Shown piece after piece: positions 10,680 to 21,110 of a DNA stretch of 64,000 nucleotides. Position 1 is the first letter of the stretch. Each line of letters begins with the position of its first letter. The translations under genes were made by a program, and so were the position numbers. The notes under the pieces are model-generated. The model was not told the origin of the DNA. It searched no databases and saw nothing but the letters and a program-made list of their open reading frames with translations. The DNA is from Mytilus edulis (lineage: Eukaryota > Mollusca > Bivalvia > Mytilida > Mytilidae): contig NC_092350.1 in assembly GCF_963676685.1 (NCBI RefSeq), positions 6,437,486 through 6,501,485 of the forward strand, written 5' to 3'.

Positions 10680-11205
10680 TCACAATACATCCGAATTGAA
10701 ACGGTAATGTAGATGAAGGATTTAAAATAAGTCTTTAAAAAAATGTTTGTAATAGTATTTTCTATATGGTTAACTGTAAACAACAAAAATATTGATATGT
10801 ATCACCACTGTTGCTGGTTTTGAAATATTAACATATCCATTTATTCCTAATACGCATATTTGATTTCAGTTAATGTTGTGTCGGTAGTTAATCAGTAAAA
10901 TAGCTTCTGATTATATCAATTAGACTATTGTTTTCAAAAACGAAAACCTTGAAAAGGTTAGCTGTAAATCAAAATTTGCGAATCTGAGATATTCCGGTAT
11001 ATTGTATATTATTCGATAAATCAATATCCTTTCATCATGTTTATAACGATCTTGTTACGGAGATATGTTTTTGAGCTTTGTAAGATATTTTGATATCTTT
11101 AAATAATAAAACACCAGTTATATACCGTAATTACAATATTAAAACACACATATGAAAGAATGAAAATATCTATTATAGAATTACTTATTTGAGAGAATGT
11201 TGTGC
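10680..11205. repeat. Left arm of inverted duplication (matches 54310-54830)
   Basis: In reverse complement this aligns with 54310-54830: shared CCTTTTCAAGGTTTTCG, ATTTCAAAACCA, GTATTAGGAATAAA, TCAAAAACATAT and TGTAATTACGGTAT. Similarity stops about 20 bp short of the hAT-type element at one side and at the CACCAT-rich element at the other. Confidence 0.85.
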
Positions 11206-11208
11206 GAC

Positions 11209-11646
11209 AGTCCTTGGAGGGTGTAAAATTCCCACTAACACCATACACCATTGACCCATTCACCATATACCACTACACCACACACCCTGTGCCATTACAC
11301 CATAAACATAACACCTTTGCACCCTACATATTCCATCGATACCATCCGAAATTACCAATAATGCATTTTAATGTCAAGGAAAGCGTGGGACTACAAATTA
11401 TGCATTTAGTTTATTGTAAATTAATGTCTACAATTAGAAATCAGTTCTTATCAATATTTTGCATAGTTTTTAACTTTGATAATCACATTTATGATACACG
11501 TTTCACAATCACATCATAACTCATTACTCATACACCATTACACCATCCCCCTTACATAATTCACCATAGCACCATGCACCTTCTACCATTAAAGCATATT
11601 CCATATGCCATAAACCCTAGAGAGAAGTTTACACCATCCAAGGACT
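11209..11646. mobile_element. CACCAT-rich element bounded by inverted repeats
   Basis: AGTCCTTGGAGGGTGTAAA at 11209 is mirrored by TTTACACCATCCAAGGACT ending at 11646. Both inner flanks consist of degenerate CACCAT/TACACCA repeats, with about 170 bp of unrelated sequence between them. The right arm of the large duplication lacks the whole unit at the matching place (near 54300), so it behaves as an insertion. No clear target duplication and no transposase. The open frame 11202-11519 is an effect of the repeats. Confidence 0.6.
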
Positions 11647-11997
11647 CTAACAACCAATATGTTGAAAAACTGCAATGTTTGTAGTACCTTGTTCAGGCAA
11701 TATAGTTCTGAATATACATGTAGGTTCCAGATACATAAAAGATTAAAAGCAACATTATGATGGTAATTAAGGAAAAGTGAATATTAACCGAAGTTTCCAA
11801 TTCGATAACTGAAACATAATACGGAAGCTGCAATATCATTGTGAAGATATGTTCACGAGAATGAAATGATACTTATTTTATTATTCAATATGATATCATT
11901 GCTGAATTCACACAGATATTGTCTATTTGCAAAAACCTTAAATCTTAATTATACTGTAAATTTAAATTTGTTCACAATACATGTAGCCAACACTTTT

Positions 11998-12806
11998 TTA
12001 GCTCACCTGGCCCAAAGGGCAAGTGAGCTTTTCCGATCACTTGGCGTCCGTCGTCCGTCGTCCGTCGTCCGTCGTCCGTCGTCCGTCGTCCGTCGTCGTA
12101 GTCGTCGTCGTCGTCGTCCGTCGTCGTTAACTTTTACAAAAATCTTCTCCTCTGAAACTACTTGGCCACAATCATTATTTGGGTATCTAGTTTATAAAAA
12201 TGTGTGGCGTGACCCGGCCAATCAACCAAGATGGCCGCAATAGAACATAGGAGTAAAATGCAGTTTTTGGCTTATAACTCAAAAACCGAAGCATTTAGAG
12301 AAAATCTGACAGGGTTAAATTATTTATCAGGTCAAGATCTATCTGCCCTGATTTTTTCCACATGGATCGGACAACCCGTTGTTAGGTTACTGCCCTGAAT
12401 TGTAATTTTAAGGAAATTTTGCCGTTTTTTGTTATTATCTTGAATATTATTATAGATAGAGATAAACTGTAAACAGCAATAACGTTCAGCAAAATAAGAT
12501 CTACAGATAAGTTTCTATGACCAAAATAGTCAATTGACCCCTTATGGAGTTATTGCCCTTTATAGTTAATTTTTAACATTTTTCATAAATTTTTGTAAAT
12601 TTTTAGAAAATATTTTCCACTGTACTTACTGGGCCAAGTTCATTATAGATAGAGATAATTGTAAAAGCAGAATGTTCAGTAAAGTAAGATCTACAAACAC
12701 ATTACCATCACCAAAACACAATTATGTCATGAATTTATCTGTGTCCATTGTTTAATATGCACATAGACCAAGGTGAGCGACACAGGCTCTTGAGAGCCTC
12801 TAGTTT
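11998..12806 (+). mobile_element. Helentron-associated (pearl/HINE-like) non-autonomous element
   Basis: The element begins with GCTCACCTGGCCC and near its end carries the complementary AGGTGAGC, forming subterminal inverted repeats. A GTCCGTC/GTC microsatellite fills 12047-12127. Two diverged core repeats containing TTATAGATAGAGATAA and TAAGATCTACA lie near 12447 and 12639. The right end is a perfect hairpin GGCTCTTGAGAGCC followed by TCTAG, as expected for Helitron-type ends. I recognise this as a very common bivalve repeat; the Helentron assignment rests on the structure. No replicase or helicase is encoded. It is absent from the right arm of the inverted duplication. The open frame 11866-12243 is produced by the microsatellite. 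Confidence 0.65.
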
Positions 12807-12829
12807 TATCTTTGATTTTTTTGTATTTC

Positions 12830-13190
12830 TTTGATATAAAGTGCCAGTAATTATTTGTATATCATAATCATATTTAATATTTTGTTATAAATGTTAATGT
12901 TGTGTAATGTGGATTTATAATAGAAAGACAGAGAATAACGAACCTTGAGAATAACAAAAGCAGGAAATTAAACCCGTTATCGATCAAAATTAAACGGTTT
13001 AGAACATTAAACCCTTAATATCTAACATTTACTCGAAATAGACTGCATTCAAAAAAATTAAGAGAATCATTTTACCAATAACACCCGCATTTTAGAACAA
13101 AAATAATGCATTTGATAATGATGTCTAGACAAAGCTTATACATGCGTCCAATATCATCTTATTAACAGTCTTGACATGTCAATGTAAATG
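12830..13190. repeat. Left arm of inverted duplication (matches 53860-54190)
   Basis: Reverse complement matches the right arm: TTTAATGTTCTAAACCG, GAATGCGG/CCGCATT, AATAATGCATTTGATAATGA, TGTCTAGACAAAGCTTATA and TTGACATGTCAATG. The right-arm copy carries a short family II tail fragment (54037-54066) that this copy lacks. Confidence 0.85.
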
Positions 13191-14542
13191 GTTAATTGGG
13201 GAAAAAAAAGATTTGAATCGAATTCTAAATTCATTTTCATTAGAACTTAAATGGTTGTAAGTAGTCATCGACAAGTAAATATGTTTAGTTATACTGTGTT
13301 ATATCTAATACTCTTACAGATAAACATTTCTTTTAATTTGGTGGATCTTAATGTCAGCATTTATATATTAAAGAAATGTTTATATATTTTCTGTATTAAC
13401 TGGTATACAGGTAAAGAAATTTTAAATGATGATTGTGAAAAAAGTTAGACTCCCATCATAAGGGCTTATGATGAGTTCGTTTTCTATTTAGCCCCTTATA
13501 TATTCAATAATAATGCCACCACTTTAACTATTGTTGTTTTGGATTCGAATGATACTGGTCATGATAGATGTAAATCTAGAAAAGTTAATCGAATGTATAA
13601 AACTACTGATATGAAAGCTGTATTAACTATTTTAAACATTGTCAGAATGACTACAAAGATATCATGCTAAGTTTATGCAAAGTTTCATAAGAATTGGCAA
13701 TCTTTTTGATATCTAGAAATCAATTGGATTCCGCATTTTGAATGATGGTTTCAGAATAATCTTTAACATTGCTACTGTAAAAAAAACGAAATGCTGAAAG
13801 TTAACATTATGCAAACACAAAGAACATGGATGCTGAAACTTTGATGCAAAATATCGACACTTGGCTTATATATACTTAGCTATCATAATATTGGTAGTGA
13901 AAGTTCATGATATATATTGGAAAATATATCCAAAATTAGCGATTTGGAAGCACAAAATATATTAAGTGCCACATGTTCTTAAATAAAACAAAACTGTTTT
14001 CATTAGTTATGAAATTTGATGCCGGCAAATTATACTCATCGGAATGCGCCCATCTGCAGTGTGTATGGGTCAGTCAATACATCATCAAAAATAGAAAAAT
14101 ATATAGTTGAACATAGAAGTATTTGCAGAGCATTTAAAATTTACTTTAATGCAAAAACATCCGTGAAGAAAAAGCCACATTACTCTCAAATCGACTCTCT
14201 CCTAAACTGATACTTACATTAAGAAAATAAAGCGACATTTAGATAACGTCAGAAGCAACATTTTATGGTTTCAAAAGGACAGCATAAAAACGAAGGAAAT
14301 ACTCCTATCACAATTATTAACGTATCAACAATACACATAATAATATTAAATTGATTATAATCCAATTTGTGAAAATCCATTAATTCTGAAACAATCACAT
14401 TTATTGCATTTTTTTTCCTGAATATCTTGTTTCATTACCTTTTATGAATAACCCTTGTCACCATCTTATGGTGTTTATATATCTCAACTTGTACGATTCG
14501 CTCGTGTATGTAACAACGTATTAGATTTTAGCGAGAGAAATT
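13191..14542. repeat. Left arm of inverted duplication, sparse matches; no gene
   Basis: Anchors in reverse complement: 13545-13600 with 53435-53490 (CTGGTCATGAT, ATGTAAATCTAGAAAAG), 13845-13910 with 52740-52805 (ATCGACA-TTGGCTTATA, CTTAGCTATCA), and 14015-14050 with 52610-52650 (GGCAAATTATACTCATCGGAA). A small perfect palindrome CATCATAAG/CTTATGATG lies at about 13453-13474. Open frames 13251-13448 and 14016-14210 have no domain and are not conserved in the partner. Confidence 0.75.
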
Positions 14543-15600
14543 TATTTATTACTGAAACATTATTACACCGGGGTTTTTGATATCACAAACTAGTCAAAAC
14601 ATTTACTAAATTCTATCATCGGTATAAGGAAATAATTCGTATATATAACTCAACATGCAGACATCTTATACGTTCAGGTATTTCACATCCAATCTTTTAT
14701 GGTAATATTACTAAATTCTATCATCGATATAAGGAAATAATTCGTATATATAACTCAACATGCAGACATCTTATACGTTCAGGTATTTCACATCCAATCT
14801 TTTATGGTAATATTCTCTACAAAACACAAAAATGGCAGTATTCACCTCAAAAGCTTACAAAAACTTTAAACAGACTTATTAGGAAAGAATATAGGTACGA
14901 TACTGTGGTCAGGTCATTAAAGATTGCATATTTTGGCTTTAATATTGATTCACTTATAGGGTCTTTGCATCGGAACTAAACATATTTATTTTGAAAAAAA
15001 CAGTTGTTGGCATGACACGGGTTATGTTCTTCTCATATATTTTATGAAAGTATGATACTAAACCCCTAATGGGACGGATTGTGCCTGATATTCATATGAT
15101 GAAGACACAATTTCAATCAGTTTAATTGAGGTCTGGAGCTGGCATATCAGATAACTGCTAGTAGTCTGTTGTTATTTATGTGTTATTGTCATTTTGTTTA
15201 TTTTCTTTTGTTACATCTTCTGACATCGGACTCGGACTTCTCTTGAACTGAATTTTAATGTACGTATTAATATGCGTTAACTTTTCTACATTGGCAAGAG
15301 GTATAGGGGGAGGGTTGAGATCTCATAAACATGTTAAACCCCGTCGCAATTTTGCAGCTGTCCCAAGTCAAGAGCCTCTGGCCTTTGTTAGTCTTTTGTG
15401 ATTTTTAATTTTATTTTGTTGTGTATAATTCGGAGTCTATTATGACGTCCATTATCACTGAACTAGTATACATATTTTAAGGGGCCAACTGAAGGACGTC
15501 GCCGGGTGCGGGAGTTTTTAGCTACATTGAAGACCCATTTGTGGCCTGCTGTATGGTCGGGTTGTTGTCACTTTGACACATTCCCCATCTCCTTTCTCAA
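14543..15600 (+). pseudogene. Family I retroelement: C-terminal coding remnant plus 3' tail
   Basis: The plus-strand frame encodes the family I C-terminal peptide (YHKLVKTFTKFYHRYKE, RSGISHPIFYGN, then a final SLHRN and TAA at 14977). A TGA at 14578 replaces the CGA found in the 9.5-kb copy, a CpG-type transition. A 105-bp in-frame tandem duplication (14605-14814) doubles 35 codons. Downstream, 15085-15600 is the family's 3' tail (GATATTCATATGATGAAGAC, later CATTCCCCATCTCCTTTCTC). The upstream catalytic part is absent, so this is a 5'-truncated dead copy. The right arm of the inverted duplication has nothing here, so it inserted after the duplication. Confidence 0.7.
14605..14814 (+). repeat. 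105-bp tandem duplication, two copies
   Basis: Units 14605-14709 and 14710-14814 differ at a single position (CGGTATAAGG versus CGATATAAGG). The length of 105 bp is exactly 35 codons, so the family I frame is preserved across it. Confidence 0.95.
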
Positions 15601-15934
15601 TTTCATTGACAGCTTTTTGAAAATATATGTGTTTACAGTTCATAATATTTTCTTTGTTCAAATACTTTAAAGTCAGCTATATAGCCATTATAAATTCGAG
15701 GTCAATAATGCGTCTTTTGAAGGAGAACTTCACAACTGACGTACCCAATTTTAATTCTCGTATCTTTGATGAGTTTTTTGTTTATTAATTATTATTAAAT
15801 ATTCGTAAAAACCAACAGAAGTAAATTTGTGAATTCGCTATACCAGATAAAAGATAACCCAAATTATTGAAATCACTCGTAATATTTCCAACGACTCCAG
15901 ATAACCTTCGTTATACCAATGAAGGCAAATTTCG

Positions 15935-15995
15935 TTTTGTCAATATTTTGAGCTTACATTCAGTACGAAAATGCAAACATTGTTAGATATAGAAG
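15935..15995. repeat. Left arm anchor (matches 52165-52225)
   Basis: Reverse complement shares ATATCTAACAATGTTTGCAT and GTAAGCTCAAA with the right arm. The family II tail begins right at its edge. Confidence 0.7.
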
Positions 15996-16178
15996 AGGGA
16001 CGAAAGATACCAAAGGGACAGTCAAACTCATAAATCTAAAACAAACCGACAACGCCATGGCTAAAAATGAAAAAGACCAACAGAAAAATAATATGTGATT
16101 ACAAATCCGGTTAATAGTCTAATTCGGTAGGTCACATTTATGAAAGGGAATTATATATTATATAGCATTCACAATTTG
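15990..16178 (-). repeat. Family II retroelement solo tail, internally deleted
   Basis: The reverse strand carries the family II 3' tail seen next to RT relics at 26505-26700. Both ends are present (CCTACCGAATTAGACTATT at one side and GGTATCTTTCGTCCCTCTT at the other), but the middle with the GATGGGGTTCGTG block is missing. No coding part remains. Confidence 0.7.
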
Positions 16179-16394
16179 ATACGCTAGTTTAACACCGCCA
16201 TAGTTTATCAGTCTTATATTCCTATTGCTTATTAAACAATGTGTCATTTACAATTTAAATAGAATCGGGATGATTTAGAGCTTGACATTTTGTAAAACCA
16301 TCCGTCGGCTATTGTCATCCAGGTAAATTTGGACGTTTTTGACGTATTATCTTTAATGAAATTACAGACTGTGCAAAGCGGCTAGTGACTTGTT

Positions 16395-16800
16395 TAGACT
16401 TTGAAACGAACACACATCGTGTTCTTTGCTGGTCAATTTATGCCAATGTGTAATTATCTTTGATATCTATTATTGATTATTTTGTAAACACTAAAGACCA
16501 CAGTAATTACTGACCAGACATCTTTTTATGAAAAGTACTGACATAATTTACTAATTTTACAATTTTACAATCATATATAAGATGTTGATGTACAGTTATT
16601 TGCAAATCACATCCATATCATTCTCCTTATAATATTTCATATATGAAATGAATTGATCATCGATGTAAAAAAAGTACAAAGTGACAGAACTGAAGCAGCA
16701 AAAATGAAGACTTTGAAACAAATACACACATCGTGTTCTTTGGTGGTTAATTTAAGCCAATCTGTGATTATATTTGATATCAATTGCTGATTTTGTTCCC
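16395..16800 (+). repeat. Diverged local direct repeat
   Basis: 16395-16490 and 16710-16800 share GACTTTGAAAC, CACACATCGTGTTCTTTG, CAATTTA-GCCAAT-TGTGATTAT and TTTGATATC. The unit is about 90 bp and the offset about 316 bp. No element boundary is visible. Confidence 0.75.
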
Positions 16801-16914
16801 CGGTAATCATTTATAACATACATATCATCAATAAAATTATGTACTTTTATATGTTCATTAGCATCATAAAGTGTAGCATACATATCTAAGACATTTCGTT
16901 GGTACTTAAAATGT

Positions 16915-17290
16915 TCTTTTTTTGCTCCCACAACATTTTACATTTACTGGTTAAAAGTACTTTGTATTTTACTGCTAATGAAAATCGCCACAGGAGTGAA
17001 CTTATCTATATCTATTTTGAAAGCAAAAATTTCTCTTCAGCTGTGTTCATTATTATTATATAAATTATACTGTAAGTTAACATTTATACTGATCTGTATT
17101 ATTAGAATAACTTACAGTATACAACAAAATCGTTAAAACACAAATCGCATCACCACGCTTTCCTTACAAGTTGAGGATAATGACAAGACTCTGTTCGTCT
17201 TTCTGTATTTGTTCTGATTACATCAGCAAATTGTAATTTCTATCTCCCTTTTTATTAAGAAGTGTTTAAACGAATAATACAGATGAACCC
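16915..17290. repeat. Left arm of inverted duplication (matches 51430-51905)
   Basis: In reverse complement this shares AAAGTACTTTTAACCAGT, TTTCTCTTCAGCTGTGTTCA, CTTATACTGATC, AGGATAATGACAA and TTTGTTCTGATTAC with the right arm. It is single here; the right arm has the inner part twice. Confidence 0.88.
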
Positions 17291-17319
17291 GAAATGTGTT
17301 AACGTCAGTAAAAAGAAAA

Positions 17320-17524
17320 ACGACAAGTAAATTTACCCTTCCGGAGCACCTGAAATCACCCCTAGTTTTTGATGGGGTTCGTGTTGTTTATTCTTTAGTT
17401 TTAGATGTTGTGTCATGTGTACTATTGTTTGTCTGTTTGTCCTCTTCATTTTAAGCCATGGCGTTTTCAGTTTATTTTTAATTTATGAGTATGACTGTCC
17501 CTCTGGTATCTTTCGTCCCTCTTT
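17320..17524 (+). repeat. Family II retroelement solo tail
   Basis: Runs from TTACCCTTCCGGAGCACC through CCCTAGTTTTTGATGGGGTTC and GCCATGGCGTTTTCAG to GGTATCTTTCGTCCCTCTTT. It interrupts the left arm of the inverted duplication, and the right arm is continuous at this point. There is no RT coding sequence upstream. Confidence 0.8.
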
Positions 17525-17830
17525 TAGTCAGACCTCTGACAACTATGTTTCACTTGTATTACTGATTGTAAATATTTGATTGTTTTGGGCTACTCCTTTT
17601 TGAATTTACATTTGAGTTCGATATTTTTGTTTTACCTTTTTAACGAACTGTGGATTAAGGATCAATATTTAACTCAGACTTGCTTGTATAAGTTTCGTAT
17701 TCATGTAAACCAAAAAATAAAGTAAACATTGTGTCTGAATCATTCCTGTATTTACATTGTTATTCAGTTGACTTAAAAATGATCCAACAACAGTATATAT
17801 TTTATTATTAATTTCAACATGAAAAGTCCA
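17525..17830. repeat. Left arm of inverted duplication (matches 51055-51370)
   Basis: Strong reverse-complement match: GTAAATATTTGATTGTTTTG, ACATTTGAGTT, TATTTTTGTT, TCATGTAAACCAA, CATTCCTGTATTT and ATATATTTTATTATTA, then ACATGAAAAG. Confidence 0.9.
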
Positions 17831-18447
17831 ACGACATTACTAACCCATCAAAATAACGAGGAGGTCCATATCATATTCATTGAACTATAATGCAAAGTTA
17901 AAAAACCTCATTAAAGTAAATTTATAAGAAATACTGAATTGACATGGCTTCGAATTTTTACAATAGGGAGTTTAAAACATTTTAATTTGGAAAATCATGA
18001 AATTATCTATGTAATATAAATTTACAAATGTTGTAACCTTTTCTTTAAAATAATACAGAGTGTTCTTTCACTAAACTGAGTGAAAATGGACAAAAATTTA
18101 GAAAAAAATAAGGAATTATAGTTTTGCTTTATGAATTACCAAGTAAACTCTGTATAAAATGCAAAATCATATTTCAAAAGTCAAAAAAAAAGTAACAAAT
18201 TCATTTTTTTTCTTTCCATTTAATAAAAAACTCCACCGCATAAAATGTCTACGACCGGGTAAAAAAGTTAGCTTAATGTATCGGCTTTGCAAAAAAAAAA
18301 TCGTTTTTAGCCTGCAGGTATGCCGGTCCATTAAAGTCGTAAAATAAGTACCCTTTTCTTGATCTGTCACTCCACTAATATGACTTCAAATTAAAGAAAG
18401 AAGTACAATGCTGCATACAGTTATCATTAAATAAACTCATCATAGAT
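17831..18447. other. No gene seen
   Basis: AT-rich with homopolymer A and T runs. Overlapping open frames at 18159-18370 on both strands are low-complexity. Confidence 0.4.
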
Positions 18448-18760
18448 ATCAGGACTAAATTTTGTATATACGCCAGACGCGCGTTTCGTCTACAAAAGAC
18501 TCATCAGTGACGCTCGAATCCAAAAAAGGCCAAATAAAGTACGAAGTTGAGAGCATTGTGGATCAAAATTCCTAAAAGTTTTGCCAAATACAGCCAAGGT
18601 AATCTATGCCTGAGGAAGAAAAGCCTTAGTATTTCGAAAATTAAAAATTTTGTAAACAAGTAATTTTTAAATAGAACCATATCAATGATTATTCATGTCA
18701 GCTGGACTGGTGATACCCTCGGGGAAATAAATCCACATCTGTATTTCTCAAAAGCAGCAC
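18448..18760 (-). repeat. ACGCGCGTC mussel repeat, full-length-like copy
   Basis: Shares GCCAGACGCGCGTTTCGTCT, CTCATCAGTGACGCTC, TTGCCAAATACAGCC and GATACCCTCGGGGA with the copy at 37597-38097 (opposite strand) and with pieces at 40553, 41550 and 48155. The sequence lies inside the left arm and is not seen at the corresponding site of the right arm. Confidence 0.75.
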
Positions 18761-18779
18761 TGCATCTCATTTAAAACAC

Positions 18780-18981
18780 TTCAAACAAATTGATATATGT
18801 AATCAACGTATTTATTTATTTATTTATATAAACTTTATTATTGCCTTATCCAATGATTGTTGTCAGATCGTCTGATGAGTTCTTCGAAATTATAATTGTT
18901 ATCAAGATTTCTACAAGCATGAGATAAATGCAAAATTGAAAAAGGTTTATTTTTATTTTGAACTTCTAGATTTAATCTATA
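18780..18981. repeat. Left arm of inverted duplication flanking the Tc1 insertion (matches 50330-50530)
   Basis: In reverse complement this matches the right arm: GTTGTCAGATCGTCTGATGA, GTTCTTC and ATAATCAACGTAT. The match continues on the other side of Tc1 at 20246-20420 (TATCAACTGAT, ACAGTACAATTCATT). Confidence 0.92.
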
Positions 18982-20245
18982 CACCTCGCCAAAAGTTAAG
19001 CAATACCTGATAATTTTCCAGAATTGTTTTTTACTGAATTCATAACTAATCGAAATATCGATACAATTAACTGAATTTGTGTTTTTGTTAAATAACATAT
19101 AGAATATTAATTGAAAAGTGGACTCTTTTAATGATTGATTGTTTTGCTATTTCATTTTGGGCAAATGGTTGCAAAATAAAATACAAGATGAAGTTTCCAT
19201 TTATACTGAAGTTTTGAAACTTTTGCTTTGCACTATATACACACAATTCTTTGCAAAACTCGACATTGACAATTTGTTAATACATTAAAGTGCAATGTGG
19301 GTCAGTAGCGAGTGTATCCTCCACGCTTCCGGAAAAGTTCACCCACACGTCGTCTAATGCTTTGAACTAAGATTTGTAATGTTCTAACAGAAATTCTTTG
19401 CCATTCTTCAATCAAGGGCGCTCGTAATTCCTGTTAATTCTTACTAGCTGGAACCCTGCTGCTGATTTTTTGACCAATATAATCCCAGACATGCTCAATG
19501 GGATTCATATCCGGTGACATGGGTGGCCAAGAAATATAGTCAGTTACCTCCTGACGTAAATAAGCTGAAACAATGCGTGCTCTGCATGGTCTAGCATAAT
19601 CATCAATAAATATTAGTCTAGTTGCAAGATTGTGATAGTCAAAATGTGGCACAACGATATCCCGGATGATGTTATCGCGATATTGTGACCCATCATGTCC
19701 TATCCAGAACATAAAGGTCAATTTTGCGTTCGAAAAAAAAGGATGACAAAATTGTTAAACACCTACCACCAAACGGTGTAGTTCTAAGAATGTGCCGTTT
19801 CCTATATGCTATATCATGAGGTAGCCATACGCGCATGCGCTCATCAATATGATGTTGGAGAAATGTTCTCTCGTCAGACCAATGGACTTGACGCCACTGT
19901 CTCAAAGTCCTATTGCAGTGACCAAGTGAACAATTATGTCGAGCTTGAGGATGACTTCGAGACAGCATTTGTCTTTTGACTGGTCTACGGACACATAAAT
20001 TGGCACAATGTAGTCTGTAGTTAACAGTTACATTGCATTGCATGAAACTTGCAAAGAAAAACTTGTATGTAGCTTTACAAAACCTGTTTTTAAGGTACCT
20101 AGGAAAAGAATTTATACCTGAATTATTACCTGTCGATTAAAAATCGGTTTACGAAATATATGGAAACAAAGCAGTATCAAATTTAATTTTAAAACAAAAA
20201 TTAGAGGCAAAAACATTTAGGTGTAGCTTAACTTTTGGCGAGGTG
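18982..20245 (-). mobile_element. Tc1-family DNA transposon, 1264 bp, TA target duplication
   Basis: The terminal inverted repeats CACCTCGCCAAAAGTTAAG are perfect at both ends, and TA flanks each end (18980-18981, 20246-20247). The transposase lies on the reverse strand and is broken. The matching position of the right arm (about 50329) is an uninterrupted sequence reading through the site, a true empty site, so insertion followed the inverted duplication. The short length relative to typical 1.6-1.7 kb Tc1 elements fits the loss of the transposase N-terminal region. Confidence 0.95.
19302..20043 (-). pseudogene. Tc1 transposase, DD34E, inactivated
   Basis: The reverse strand encodes the catalytic half of a Tc1 transposase, which would cut and paste the element at TA sites. 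Landmarks: VHWSDERTF with the first Asp (near 19880), FIDDYARP with the second Asp (near 19600), then SPDMNPIEHVWD with the Glu (near 19500). Exactly 34 residues lie between the second Asp and the Glu. The C-terminal LIEEWQRI and RGGYTRY blocks follow, to the stop at 19302. Lesions: a frame change around 19700-19740 near an A-run, and an in-frame TAA at 19434-19436. The N-terminal helix-turn-helix DNA-binding region is missing; coding similarity begins near 20030. The normally conserved His of ARPHTAR is replaced (ARPCRAR). It cannot be active. Confidence 0.92.
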
Positions 20246-20420
20246 TATATATCAACTGATAAGAGTAGAATAACATTTTCAGATTTCCGATAATCAAAGA
20301 TAAAACAATAGCTTAAGTATCTTGTTCTGCATAGAAAAGAAAATCAAATTCTTTAACCTATATATATACAGTACAATTCATTAACAATGTTATATAATTC
20401 TAAATATAAATCTTAGACAA
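20246..20420. repeat. Left arm of inverted duplication, other side of Tc1 (matches 50180-50330)
   Basis: Reverse complement shares TATCAACTGATA, ACAATAGCTTAAG-like sequence, TTGTTCTGCATAGAAAA and ACAGTACAATTCATT with the right arm. Confidence 0.85.
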
Positions 20421-20739
20421 AACGTCAGTATGATATAGTTACAGAAAACTTGCAATCCATATTGCGACTATCTTAGTCTTAGCTATACCTGTGTATTATC
20501 AAAACAAGCTATACCGAACCAATGGTTATGTAAGACAATGTATTATGATTGTATGATTGTATGTTATGTTGATGAAACAAGGCAGGCAAAAACTTGGTAT
20601 TTTTTTGGAAACCTTATGTAACTTATGTTCAATTTTATTTTTTTCCTGCATATGTTCGACATAACTCATGTCAATTTTTTATTAACAAATTACAGAACTA
20701 TGTACACTAACAACCGATTGAATGGTGCTGTGCTAGGGT

Positions 20740-21110
20740 CCATGTAATTGATACTGATGTGTTTTTGTTTGTTTTATTTTGTATGAAGAAAGCATTTCAT
20801 TTTATTTTTATTCCAAACGTAATAATATGAACTACTCAATACTAACTGTAATCGATATGACTTTTTTTTATTATCAATATAGTTATTAATCTAAACCTGG
20901 TTCTTTGTTGTTACTCCTTTCATAATTAACAGGGTACCTTAACGGTGTGTAAAAAATACTTCTTAAAACAGTTCAAGGTATATCATGAAATAACTGTTTA
21001 TTATTCCACAATAAACATGGTCTGTCCAATTCACTTGCAATCAAATAGTTTGAAACACAACGTATGTGTGTCAAATGCAAGGAATTAGCTATTGTCAGGA
21101 CCGTAAGCGT
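20740..21110. repeat. Left arm of inverted duplication, innermost block (matches 47510-47865)
   Basis: Reverse complement shares CAACAAAGAACCAGGTT, TATTGATAATAAA, TTGCATTTGACACACA, GTTTCAAA, GTGAATTGGACAG and TTCATACAAAATA with the right arm. I could not follow the match further towards the centre. Confidence 0.88.

Noticed and set aside
12047..12127. An independent microsatellite locus
   Set aside because: The GTC-type repeats are an internal part of the Helentron-like element at 11998-12806.
14605..14814. Possible CRISPR-like or satellite array
   Set aside because: There are only two adjacent 105-bp units inside a retroelement coding relic, with no spacers.
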